Position numbers and translations under genes: made by a program. Of a stretch of DNA of 64,000 bases, positions 48,501 through 60,133 are shown piece by piece. How positions within the stretch are numbered: the first letter of the stretch is position 1; each line of letters begins with the position of its first letter. The stretch covers positions 14,136,001 to 14,200,000 of the forward strand of contig CM065182.1 in assembly GCA_033026295.1 (NCBI GenBank), read 5' to 3'. Under the pieces are notes generated by a model. That model saw only the letters and a program-made list of their open reading frames with translations, was not told the DNA's origin and did no database searches. Source of the DNA: Channa striata (lineage: Eukaryota > Chordata > Actinopteri > Anabantiformes > Channidae).

Positions 48501-50915
48501 GCATATTCAGTGTCTGTGCACTCAGGTAGTTCCTGATTAAGTTAATTTAACAAATAAAGCACAATGTGGGCTATATTTGGCTGAGATCACCAGAGTAATT
48601 ACTTTGTTTGAAGTCTTTTTAGCCAAGCAAAAATGTTTAATTTTTGTCAGCAGGAGTTCACTTTCATAACGCAAGTAAATGAAACCTGTGGACCACGAAC
48701 CCCGCTGTCACTCACTTTCATGTTCGCATACGAACAATGGCATTAAAAGGAACACTGTACTGCTGATTCAAGGGCAGAGGAATGGCTTAAGTGGGCCAGA
48801 AAAGTAATTAGGGTTCGTATTGTTTTTGTTTCAAACTTCCCTGAACTAATGGGCTGTTTGCCTCTAAATAGATGTTGTAGAAAGACTCAAAATCTCCCTG
48901 CAGCTGTGCAAGCGGACGCAGACAATTTCAATCTGATTAGGCTCAGGATGTAAACATTTTTTCCCTTAGGATTAGAACCTTTTTCTATACGTGGCAATGC
49001 AGATATGTAAATGTTACTTGTGTTTTACACATGCGTTTCCTTTTCAGTAACATAAATGCAGACAGGTTTGTTGAAGGTCTGGCGTATAAAACACTTGTAA
49101 ACTATAAAACCTGTGCATGAATTTAATGGATCTAAGTCTATACTTTGACAGTCTAATTATTATTTAATTTGATTACTGTAGATTGGGAAGAAAAAGTTTA
49201 TCTTTCACATTTAAATCTACATCCACTAACTCGCTGTAGTATTAAAAATTACTACAACTGAATCACCCAAAACTAAACACTAATCTGCTAGGTAGCTTGT
49301 AAAAATGTATTTTCGTTGTTCAGGACAAGCGTGTGAGATTAGAATTCAAACTGGACAGAACATGAGTGTAAACAGCACCACTCATATTTTTAGTCCCGTC
49401 CTCTCCCTTCTGCTTATGCTGTAAAAACTTGACCAGTGTTTGTCCCGGACTGGCTGGGACCTGTGATCCTGATTCTATTACTCCGCTCCTCCTCGCTGCA
49501 GACTTACTGCATTTTAATTCAATGAAAATGAGTCAACAGCAGTCCACTGCTGCCTGCCTCTGTGTTTAAAGGATTGGTAAGGATACCAGCGCATAAACAC
49601 ACAGACGGCCGGAGGAAACCACGGGAGAAGCGCAGCGCCGGACTGATCGTCATGATGTGGTCACATCTCTCTTTCTCTTTCTCTTTCTCTCTCTTTCTTT
49701 GTCTCTCTCTCTAATGATTTATTTTTTTCATATTGAGCCAACAGACTAATCTGTGCAGTGGCCCGCCGGGAAAAGTCCCGGTTCTTCTCTTGATGGCCAC
49801 TCTGCTATTGCATAGGTGCTGATTGTATTCATGGGTGTGTATTGGCGTTTGCATTCCCAGTACGTGTACTCCCTTATTAAATCTTCCACGAATCCATCAT
49901 GTATGAGAATTTAGTTTAGCAGCCTGACTCTTTGGTGTGATTTCGGGGGTGTAGTGCGAGTGTCGGTTAACATGCCACTGTGTGTGGAGGTGCGTGACTG
50001 TACTTGAATACATATTGGTTTGGTGTGAGAGTGTGTGTGGGTGCATAAATGTTTGCCGAGCTCCTCCTGCCTACCTCCAGGCAGAGCTGGCTAGAGAAAC
50101 CGTGCTGCAGAATGGGTTGCACTTCACAGGACGCCAGCCGCGCTGCAGCTCCAGGGACCCGAGCGTCGCTCTATCTCCTGACTGGCAGGCTTCTGCTGAG
50201 CCCTGCAGCTGCATGCATGTGTGCCACTCTTGCTCAGTGCAATCAGAAACACAGATAACCACGGCGAGAGGGAGTTGGGGGACGGAAGGCGGCATCACCA
50301 TTGTTGACGGGGTGGGAGAGTAACGCGTGCGGTGGCTAAATAATAAATGTGGTGTATGTAGTTTTGTGTGAGGCCTGTTCCTGTGGTAGTGCTGAGGGGA
50401 GGGGGGGGGCTGAAGGGCCAGACAATGTAGGATGTAGAGATTTCACACATGCTGCTCGTCCAGGATGAATAGTGCATCAGAAGTAGTGTTGAATTAATTA
50501 GCTGCTTAATCACCTGTGTTTTTTTTTACATTTTATTTGAAATTTGCAAAAAAAAAGGCTTTTTTTGATGTATAGCATTGCAAATATGGATCTTCATTAG
50601 TCTGGGTAAAACAATCAAACAAACTTAACTAAACTGTTACATCTTCTGCTTTTAATATTTTCTTCCGTTTTCATCTGATTCATCCGTAATAACTAGTTGT
50701 AGCAATATCATTATTTGATTTATTGTATTTGTGACAAAATTGTAGCTTCTGAGTGAAACAAAACATTTTATTATGTTTGCAGCTTTTCATTAAAAAACTC
50801 CAACCTCCTCCCCTCCTCTCCTCTTCCCTCCCCTCCCACCCTCTCCTTCTATGTTTTCTGTTTCTCCAAGAAGGTGATGCTTCCTACAGGAGCGGCATTC
50901 CGGTGGTTCCAGTAG
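41742..50915 (+). CDS. cxxc5: CXXC-type zinc finger protein 5 (two coding exons)
   Basis: Joined exons 41742-42536 and 50871-50915 encode 279 residues (human CXXC5 has 322). The nuclear protein binds unmethylated CpG and restrains Wnt signalling by binding Dishevelled. Visible parts: ERRNRSGIISEPLSKSL (27-43), FPFNPGLFIMTPAGVFLADS (171-190) with ALHMAGLAEYP, nuclear-localisation KKKRKR (214-219), and the zinc finger with eight Cys at 220, 223, 226, 232, 235, 238, 248 and 253. The Dishevelled motif KTGHQI is at 242-247, and the C-terminus is KVMLPTGAAFRWFQ. The finger sequence RRRINCEQCSSC and the tail identify CXXC5 rather than CXXC4. The ATG at 41742 (GGACCATGT, A at -3) is the first in frame. 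Fish have a and b copies; I cannot tell which this is. Confidence 0.95.
42537..50870 (+). other. cxxc5: cxxc5 last intron (8.3 kb)
   Basis: Phase-0 intron between GAG|GTAAGA and TCTCCAAG|AAGGTG, preceded by a long C/T tract (about 50800-50868). It is AT-rich with no recognised gene. It contains a CT-rich tract at 49668-49712 and GT runs near 43190-43204. No nested gene was found. Confidence 0.85.
50871..50915 (+). CDS. cxxc5: cxxc5 coding exon 2 (residues 266-279 and stop)
   Basis: Fifteen codons, KVMLPTGAAFRWFQ and TAG, identical to the invariant CXXC5 C-terminus. The acceptor CTCCAAG follows the pyrimidine tract and keeps the frame with the donor at 42536. It is too short for standard open-frame detection. 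Confidence 0.95.
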   Translation, partial: KVMLPTGAAFRWFQ

Positions 50916-51895
50916 GATTCCTCCTCTACTCCCTACCCAAAGCTCTGCCATCAAGTGCAATGCCAACTCCTGGATTGTCTCCGGAACAGACACTGGCTAA
51001 TAAATAAACAAGCAACCAATAAATATATAGAAAAAAAACTAAAACAAAGAAGAACAAAACGAAAAAAAAAAAAAACAATCGGGTAATGGATGCACCTACT
51101 TATTCCTTGAACCAAAAATGAAACATAAAGAAAAGCATCTATGGCAACTTTCATTCCCTTTTCTATGTTTCCATTTTGGTACCTTTTGTCCTTTTTCCAG
51201 CAGGTTTTTTTTCTTTCACTTAAACATGGAACTGTTCATTGCCAGAAACAGAAATGACGGACTGAGTGTGGACAATCAAGTAATTTCTGTGTTTGGTGTT
51301 AATGTTGTTCATGTGTGGAAAGATACAGTACTTGTGTAGAGAATGTAAATTTACAGCTATATTTTAAAATTAGTGGCTAATGGCAAACATTATAGTAATT
51401 CTTCACCGTTATGTTTCTTAAACCCTTGTCTATTTTGTGATTCATTTCGTTGGAGACTTCCGTTTTGCAGACAGATCAGAGATTGTCCGATGGTTAAACA
51501 AAAAGAAAAAGTCGTGTTATTGGTCAGATGTCCAGAGACTTGTCACTGGGTTGAAGATGCTGTTCGCCAGAGCCGTCACTACTGTAACCTCCTCAGTCAG
51601 CCCTGCCTCTGCATTTCCAAACTTTTCCTTTAGTGAAACTGGCAGCCTTATGTTACTGTGGCCCTACTGAGCATGTGCCAATACTGCTCAGGGCAATAGC
51701 ACTAAGAGACAGCACTTGCTCTGAGTCTACCCTACTGAACGCACTGAGACAAGATGACATTTTTTTTTTATTTGTTTGTTATATTTTCATGATTTTGTTA
51801 TGTTGCTGGATAGCTACAGCTTTTAAAAATAACCAATCTTTGTATTTGTTTAGACAATTGGACTGGTTTTGTGAATAAAAAGGAATGCATGTATT
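50916..51895 (+). other. cxxc5: cxxc5 3'UTR
   Basis: About 1 kb of AT-rich sequence follows the stop. A canonical AATAAA at 51874-51879, followed by GT-rich ATGTATTTGTGTC, is a good cleavage site near 51895. Earlier AATAAA hexamers around 51000-51025 could give a short isoform. Confidence 0.6.
51874..51879 (+). terminator. cxxc5: Poly(A) signal of cxxc5
   Basis: AATAAA with a GU-rich element 15-25 bp downstream, about 960 bp after the stop codon. Confidence 0.55.
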
Positions 51896-54800
51896 TGTGT
51901 CAAAATTTACAATTCTGATGTTTGTCTACTTGTCTATTTGCATGTTATTTAAAACATCTGGTTTGACGAAAAAAAGAAACGAGTATAATTTTTCCATAAA
52001 TTTGAGAAAATGTTCCCTTTTCTTTAATAATTGGATGTTATAAAAAAAATCCAGAAAGATTCTGACAGGAGAAGAACTCATTAAAAGTGAATCAGGCGGT
52101 TGTATCGATCACAGTGATGTCCTTGGTTTGACTGAGATATTTCTCTCACTGCCTATGTAATATCTTCCTATGGTGGAATGACTGATGGAGCCTTGCTATG
52201 CTAAAATGTAACCAAAATTATTTAAAAGATGTTTGAATAAGAACAATTTTGATTGCAGTGTTTCTTCAAAATGCATGAAACCTCCTAAAAATCTTCCCAA
52301 ATGCCAGTTATTTCCCAATGGCTTTTTGCTCCTCTCCAAGATCTTTGTTATATTCACGCTACTGACATTTACAGACAGGAAACACACACACACAGAAAAT
52401 CATTGATAGTCATAGATTACAGATGGGAACGTATACCTATCATAAAGAATCCTGGATATGTTTAGGTCTGAGTGTGTCATGCATATATTGTGCAAGAGTG
52501 AAGTTCGGACAAAGACCTGGATAAGTGATTAAAAAAAAACTTTCCAAAATGTGGTCAATCTCGCATGGGTCTTGTGGGTGTAATTACTGATTCCAGTGCC
52601 TCAGGTCTGTGACACTAGAGTTAATTTCCATTTCCTGCAAAGTGATGATACTCAGTGATCTCTTTTTTCACAGCTCCATATTCACTTAGGTGGGGAGGAA
52701 GATGCAGATTTCTGTTGCAGCTGTAGCACAGAGAGTTTTATTAGTGAATATCCCCGGTGAAAGGCCCAGTTTGGTGAGCTTGTGTACAAGCTCGTGATCA
52801 GCTTGGTGAGTGGAAGGCTGGAGTGTGGAGCTATATTCCCTGCTTCCCCCCTGGTGACAGTGCTGGGCTAGTGCCATCGCCATGGCGATGGGGAGAGTGT
52901 GTGTGTGTGTGTGTGTGTTCGTGGGGGTGGGAGGTGGGGGTTTGAGGCCTTTCATTATTAATGTGCACCGCGGCGTCCTTACCTCCTCTGAGCCCGCACA
53001 GCTCACTGCCTGACCTGCCATCCAAGGGAGGGGGTGTGGGTGGCGGGTGGGGGGTGAGGAGGCAGAGATAAAGAAAGAGAAGTGAGCCAGAGAGAAAGAG
53101 GGAGACAGCGCGGCTCGTATGTAGAACAGAGGCACACACAGCACACAACTGTAAGGTGGCCATTCATTCATGTCCTTTTGTTTGACGTCTGATGCAGAAT
53201 AATAAGACATAATTAAGATTTTGAGTTTGGGTGTGGTTGCAGGTAACTGTGGCTCCTGCCCACTGAGATGTAGCAGCCCAAAGGTGGAGAGGCTCAGGTG
53301 GAAGTGGTGGTCTCCATGCAAAGAAGTGAACGGCTTGGTGAGCAGGCCTGTCACACTGGGAAAATCCTGGAATCTTATCACCGCCTCGCAGACACAGAGC
53401 CGCACTGATCTACTCACCCTTGTTGCCAGCAGACATGCCCTTCCCCCATCCAAATGCCCCTGCACAGACCGGCCCCTTCTCAGCTCACTCGCCACCTTCT
53501 TGGAACAGGGAGATAGCAGGAACTGATGCAGCCCCAGAACCATTTTCAGAACCAGTTGGTAATCTTTTCTGTTTGGTCTTCTCCTTTGTTATTAAAATGC
53601 AATTTAACATGAGCAACAGGCTAAATGTCCTGACAATACATGTATCAATACAGATGTGTTGCACAAATAAAGATAATCTCTTTCATGGTATTTATCAAAA
53701 TATGATGAAAAGCTGAAGAACACTGACTGCCTGATCGGTGTGGTTAATCAGGCTGTTGAATTTTGATCATTTGAGGTTTTGATTTGATACAGTAATGAAA
53801 AAGTCAAATGACACAGTTTAAGGATTTGTGTTTGATTTAATTAGTGTATGGACAGATTTACCCACAGCAAGTTCTGTTGTGGTGCCACTTTTCAGTTGGG
53901 AACAAGAGTTAACTAAAGGAGTAAAACGAAAGCTGCCACCCGACTACTGTGTGTCTTCCATGATATTTGCCACCCTTTGAGGGATGTCTTTATGTTTTCC
54001 TGTGATCTATCTCACAAAACTTTTTAGTTGGCGCAGAAAAGAAGGCTGTCGCTCCTCCACTGCACATACCAGGCACATAACATCAAACTGGAATTTACTG
54101 AACATGGTACAAACAAGGTTTGTCTTACTGTTTCTGTTGTTGTTTGTGTTGTACTGTGTAGAATATATCAAATGTCGTGATCATGGCTTCAGTTATTTTA
54201 CAAGCCACTCCAGCTGAATGAGGAAATATTTCACACGCATATCAAACAACGACGCAACTGACATTTGATTTTGGAAGAGTAAATATGAATTTTCATGTGA
54301 GATTAGGGTTCATATTGAGGTAAGCGTTCTTCATCTCAAAAGGTAAATCTCACTTTGGGTTTGAATGAATACAATGTTTACTCTACCAACCGCCACCACC
54401 GCAGTCCGCCCACGCACCTCTCCACACACATGTATATTTGGTTGAAACAAAATTACTGTAAGCAGCTGGTATATTAGTACAAATGTGTTAAACTCACTCA
54501 CTTATGATAAAACACACAAGGCTGTTGACTGTGCGGATCCACTGAGTTCATCATTCTTTCAAACACGATCCAAGAATAGTAGAACAACCTGCAGTAGTTT
54601 CTGCTGCGGTGTAAATGAGCAATAACAAAGCCAAACATTATCTTTGAAATCGGTCTTAATGAACGCAGTCTAAAACCACGCTGGAGTTAAAAAGGTCTCA
54701 GTAACACTGAGCTCTCGTATGAAGATCTGTTGTACCTTTTTAACCTGAAGCACTAAACAGATGGAATCAGGAAAGAGCTTTTAGTGGATGTTTTGGAGAA

Positions 54801-55005
54801 AACAGCAGTAAAAAATATGAGCCAGTTACCAAAAAAAAAAAGCGTATTTAGTGAAGAGCAGTTCACTTTCAGTATTTTTAACTTCTAATATTCGACTTCA
54901 GTAAGTGGTGACCGTCACCTGTAAAACATACCAAGCTCGAAATGCTTCCTGTTACACTGAAATTATTACGAAAAAGGCTGTAATCTCTGATCTAACTTGT
55001 GTCAT
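51896..55005. other. Intergenic region downstream of cxxc5
   Basis: No recognised coding exon. A 285-codon minus-strand frame (52686-53543) crosses a GT microsatellite (about 52898-52918) and G-rich tracts; it shows no domain and is not called. Nothing else identified. Confidence 0.55.
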
Positions 55006-55009
55006 ATAC

Positions 55010-55935
55010 AAATGCTCACTTTATTAGGTACACCTGTTCAATCAGCCATTTACACGGCAGCAACTCAAGAGTATTCACACATGTGGACATGGTCAAGACA
55101 ATCTGCTAAAGTTCAAACCGAGTATCAAATCGGAAAGAAAGATGAACATTTGCGTGGTAGTCGGTGCCAGATGGGCCAGTCTGAGTATTTTAGAAAATGC
55201 TGATCCGGATTTTCATGCACAATCATCTCTAGGGTTTACAGAGAATGGTCTCAAAAAGAGAAAATATCCCATGAGTGGCAGTTCTCTGGGTGAAAATGCC
55301 TTGTTGATATCAGAGAAGAATGGCCAGCTCCTAGAAAGGCAACAGAAACTCAAATAACCATTCGTCACAGCCAGGCTATACCGAAGAGCATCCCTGAACA
55401 TGTCAACCTTTAAAGCAGATGGGCTGCAGCTGCAAAAGGCCACAAACGCTGCCACTCCTGTCAGCTAAGAACAGGAAACTACAGGAGGCCACCATTTGCA
55501 AAGGCTAATAGAAATTTCACAATAGAAGATTGGAAAAATGTTGTCTGGGATGGTAGGGTCAGAAATTGGCTTAAACAACAGGAAAGCATGGATCCATGCT
55601 GCAGTGTGGTGTAATGTTGTGGGGGATATTCTCTGGGCAGACCTTGGGCCCTTCGTACCAGTTGTACCTCAGTATGACATGACAATAGGTTCACTGTATT
55701 CAAATGACCTCCACAGTCACCAGATCTCGATCCAATACGGCAGCTTCGGAATGTGAGCGCCCAGCCGTGGATGTGCAGCCGACAAATCTGAAACAAATGT
55801 GCGACGCTCCCATGTCAATATGGACATACGTTTATCTAAGGTATGTTTCCAGCATCATGTTGAATTTACGACAGGAAGAATCAAGGCAGTTCTGAAGTCA
55901 AAGGCGAAAAGCAATTCCTACCTAAGAAAATGGCT
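55010..55935 (+). mobile_element. Decayed Tc1/mariner-family transposon
   Basis: Starts with CTTTATTAGGTACACCTGTT, the terminus of a well-known vertebrate Tc1-like element, and continues with TCTCTAGGGTTTACAGAGAA, CCACTCCTGTCAGCTAAGAA, GGATGGTAGGGTCAGAA, CCACAGTCACCAGATCTCGA and GGATGTGCAGCCGACAAATC in the right order. Compared with the roughly 1.2-kb family element it is shortened by internal deletions, including part of the catalytic region. The expected right terminus (GGTACCTAATAAAGTG-like) is not visible. The transposase frame is broken repeatedly, so the copy is dead. Confidence 0.85.
55020..55930 (+). pseudogene. Tc1-like transposase remnant
   Basis: Short frames scattered in all three plus frames still show pieces of the transposase: a helix-turn-helix-like N-terminal part, then GWxxxGLKKRKYP-like text, a central part and a C-terminal part. 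Stops and frameshifts separate them. No intact DDE catalytic core can be read. Confidence 0.7.
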
Positions 55936-57905
55936 GGCAATGGTAGACATTAATAACTCATCAACTGCAACGACCAGTAGTGAATAAGTTGAAATTTGAA
56001 TTGTGAATCAGCTGGAAAATGTATGTTTTATATCAGATTTATGCTGTCATTTCAAATCGATACTAACTACACAATAGTTCTACATACAAAAGTTAAATCT
56101 AGCAGAGTGCTCCCATCATCACTTTCTAAGATTTAAATATATTATTGATAACCAGCAGTGCTTTAGGGAAGTCTAAGGGCACAGTCATCAGAGAGAAATT
56201 TACAGAGGATCAGCATTATTTACAAGTGACCTTGCTCAGGGGGACCATTAAGCCATTTTATGCTTTTTTACTTTTGTCACACATTCTAAAACGCAATATA
56301 AACCATGACACATTCAAAATGATTCAGTACATCATAACATGATATTGTAATAACTTGATGAAGCTTATTGAAGAAAAGACAATTTAGCAATAAAGAAAGG
56401 TAACAGTGCGTATCCTAAAAAGGTCTTAAAATGGTCTCACAGTGCCAGGAAATGTTTTAATCAAGTTGGACAACAGTGAGGTCCCTGTCACCGCAAAATT
56501 AATGTCCGTAAAAAGATTGGTTAATTGCCTCAAATAAAAACTATTATAACTTTTAAGAGCTGAACTACAAGGACAAGTCCGACAGAAAGGACGTTTATTA
56601 CGCATTTGTTTGTCGAAGCCGCTGAGACGTGTGGCTGCCGTCCACTCTGCCAACTGTGAAGCAAATGTCCATTCCTTGTCTTCCACGGGTATTAGGAAAT
56701 GCACATGCGTATTAAGAATGTGGAACTTTTGTGTTTTTTCTCCTCCTGCCCTGCTGAGTGTAATTCACCTCCAGGCCACTGGCCTGAACAGCAGTAGTGG
56801 TTTGAACCCTCCTCATGAACAGTTCTACATGTGCATTTGTTTACAAGTGAAGCTGTTACTAAACATGCAACAGAAGTGTTGGAGAACAAATATTACTCTT
56901 TATTATTATTATTATATTATGGAATCCCAGGTTTCGATAATAATGTTACACTGACCACAAACAAATCTTAGAGTAACTATTTATGCTCAGGCTGTTGTCT
57001 TCCCGTGTGCCAGTGATAGTTTCCACAAACTAAAATAACGTTAAAAAACTTGCCGTGACAAATATAGAAGCTTGAGGAGCAAGAGCATGTCTTACCAAAT
57101 GCAATGTCCTGTTAGTGCGTCATTTCGAAACTTTGCCACATTTGCCAAATCTCTGTCAACATGTGTGAATGATTAAAATCTAAAACTTCACTAACACAAC
57201 CAAACAGTGCAAGCCAGCTAACAGGTTTTTATTTATTGGGCCAAAAGCAACAACACCCGCTGCACATCTGTCTCTTTCCTTGTCCTGTCCCCTTTCATCT
57301 CTCTTAGCTCTCACCAACCAGTACACGCTAGTCTGTGATTCTCTCTTTCTCTAATCCTCGCTTCATTGCCTTTTTGCCGCGTTGAGCCACGCTAAGAGAA
57401 CCGGCGGATGTATTACAAGAATACGGAGCTGGTGTCTTACGACGAGGTGCTGTAATGTGTTTTTTCAGCTTTCGTAAGAGGTTTCTGGGATGAGAATCAA
57501 AAGTTACATAGTCTAGTAATTGAGGATCCAGGCATCCAAGCGCGCTGTGGCAGAGGAAGAGATGCCATTCGCGTTATTATAAGTCAGTGTACCATCAAAA
57601 TAAATTTGGTTATTTTATTGGAAAAATGTTCCATTATTTGTTAAATCCAAATCCAACATTTGGGAGTGTAACGTGGATGTCATGTGTACTGATTTGTATT
57701 TGTATTTACCTGTAGGCAGGTGTCATACAGTGTTAAACATCGTGGAATTTAGTAATCAAATCTTTTCTCAAACCCTTAACAGATAAATAGATAAATATGT
57801 ATGTGTGTTCCATTCATTTCAAGGAGTTATTCTGTCTTCACTTGAAATAATGATTTGAATTAAGTTACTGTTGAGTGTTCATTAAGAGCTCTCTCCCTCT
57901 CTCTC

Positions 57906-57907
<2 letters not shown>

Positions 57908-57940
<33 letters not shown>
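57908..57940. repeat. (AC)16 microsatellite
   Basis: Uninterrupted AC run preceded by a CTCTCT tract, a compound CT/AC microsatellite. Confidence 0.95.
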
Positions 57941-57942
<2 letters not shown>

Positions 57943-60094
57943 TACACTCACAAGGACACGTAGAAACAGATTAAGTCCAAATCAATGGCTCTGGCTGGAC
58001 TGGGAGAGAGATTTCACCCAGGGTTCTCGTTAAGGTCTGACACATGCGGCGAAGGCTCGAGGGAGTGTTATTACCAGAGTGATGGTTGATAAGACGCTCG
58101 TTTCTCCACGGTGCGTCCCGCGGGAAAATGCATCGTGCAGCCATGGAAACCATAAGGCTAGGTGTTATGCTGTAATTGGGCCAGCATTTTTAACGGTGCA
58201 GCTGCACTGCCAGGTATGCCACTGTCTTCAAATGAGGAATTAGAGTGGAGCCACAACAGAGAAGCTGCATCCAATTTTCCAGAACCTTTTCCTTTCTGTG
58301 TGATACCTTTTTGATTTGTTTGATCAAACAAATGTATACAGAGAGAATAAGACAAAAGCTGCGTCGTGAAAAAAAAAAAAGTTAGTGCAAAATACCGAAT
58401 GAAGTTGCAAAGCTATAAAAATCAGCTTTGGAAGAATTGCTTGTGTGATGAGATGAGCAAAACATACACGCTACATGTTTTCAGTGTTAAACAAAGTCTG
58501 TTTCTAGTTGCTTACTAACTGTTTTTTCTCCAGTCGGTGTGAAAACTGCATCAGGAACCACAGTACAAGACTGAGGAAGAGGACTAGGGGAAAGGAAGAG
58601 GTGGAGGGAGGAGGAGAAGGGGAAGAGGGTAAAGATGGTCGTCAGCCAATCCCTGCTCAGTCTCTGTAACTTGGTTGATTACGATCAATTTCCCTGGTAT
58701 CGATGGCCTCTCCGGCTCCGAGCTACACTCCCTCCTGCACTTTGCATGGTACGTGCTTTGTGTACCATGACATGACTCACACTCCACCACACCTTTCCCA
58801 TTGGCTGGTTCCTCCACCTGCAGTCCCCCGATCCTGGCCTTGAGAAATATCAGCAGCTGGCTAAGTGTGTTCTGCAGAGGGGGTGTAAGCACACGTTTGA
58901 TAAAAACAAAAGTTTCCACGTCGGGATGTTCTCAGCATCAGTTGAAAATCTAGGTTAATGCCGTTTTTTTGACAAAGTGGCGAGTAACAAGTTGGTTGGT
59001 TCTACCGCATTAGTACAGGAGGAAAAAGTTTTTTTCTTTTTTTAATTCTGTCAGTGCTGCTGAAGGATTGAACCCTCACTAAAAATCTCCCAGAGACAAG
59101 GTGGAAATGATGAGATGAAGTTTGGTCACGATGTGCTGGACCGAAAGCCCCAAATCTGTATTTGTTCTGGGGAATGCGAAACTGTCCTCCCTCCGGCATG
59201 TGTGAGGACACATCCCGCTTGCTCTATCTCTGCACACTTGGCACGCTCTATCCGAATTAATTGCATCTCTGCAAGGGAGAGAGCGAGATGGATAGAGGGA
59301 GAGGGAGAAAAGGTTTGGTCCTTCTGTTGGGCTGGTCTTGCTACAAGGGGAGTCATTTAAAATTCTGCCTCCCATGTGGCTCCTGGTTTTTACTTTAATG
59401 ACCCCCTCCTCTCTCCCTGCGTTTTATCTGGTGACTTTAGTGGATTTGGAGGTGCAAGCTCAGTTTCCTCTGGCTGCACGGTGCCAATGCACATCTCACT
59501 TGTGCATGTGTACAAATAAATAATGCCCGTTTGTTGACTGGCATCCATCACTGGTGACAAAATACCGTACGCACCGTTGGCCTCCTCCTCCATGCCTTTT
59601 CCCTGACTCTTTATTGTCATCAGACAACAGTCCTCTCCACCTCCATGACAAACCGTGCTGCCATCAGTGATCTAACTCGGCCACCTATGTCTGCTTGCCA
59701 ATTAGCGTGAAGGCGCCACGTCCTCACAGGGACAATGATACACCTACACCTGTTGTCAAGCCGAGGAATCTTTGAATTAGTATTTGCACTGGACTGCGCT
59801 GTAAAAAAAAACGATGCTTTGTGTAGGAAAATATTAAAAGCTTTAGCTTTTTTTCATTTGTTGACAGTACGATAACACAGTCTACTAGGTAATCATACCA
59901 AATATATTTTTTCCCCTTACAGTGTTTGGGACTTTGTGGTTTGTGCGTGTCTAGCAAAGGCTGCAAGAAGGCCCTGTGGACGGTTACCTGCTGTAGTGAC
60001 GCTACGGTGAAGCTTCAAGACACGATAGGAAATGGCTTCAATAAGATAAAGTCGGGCCTTTGTGCATGGTTCTCTGCAGGGGTCTCTGTTTCTT

Positions 60095-60133
60095 ACACAC
60101 ACACGCGTGCACACACACACACACACACACACA
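60095..60133. repeat. Interrupted (AC)n microsatellite
   Basis: AC units interrupted once by GCGTGC. The interruption probably makes this tract more stable in length than the perfect runs nearby. Confidence 0.9.

Noticed and set aside
52686..53543. 285-codon minus-strand open frame
   Set aside because: It is the longest frame outside the recognised genes, but it crosses a GT microsatellite and G-rich tracts, has low-complexity His/Thr and Pro runs, and shows no domain or family resemblance.
57901..57955. Possible CRISPR-like or minisatellite array
   Set aside because: It is a simple CT/AC microsatellite; there are no spacers between repeated units, and the genome is eukaryotic.
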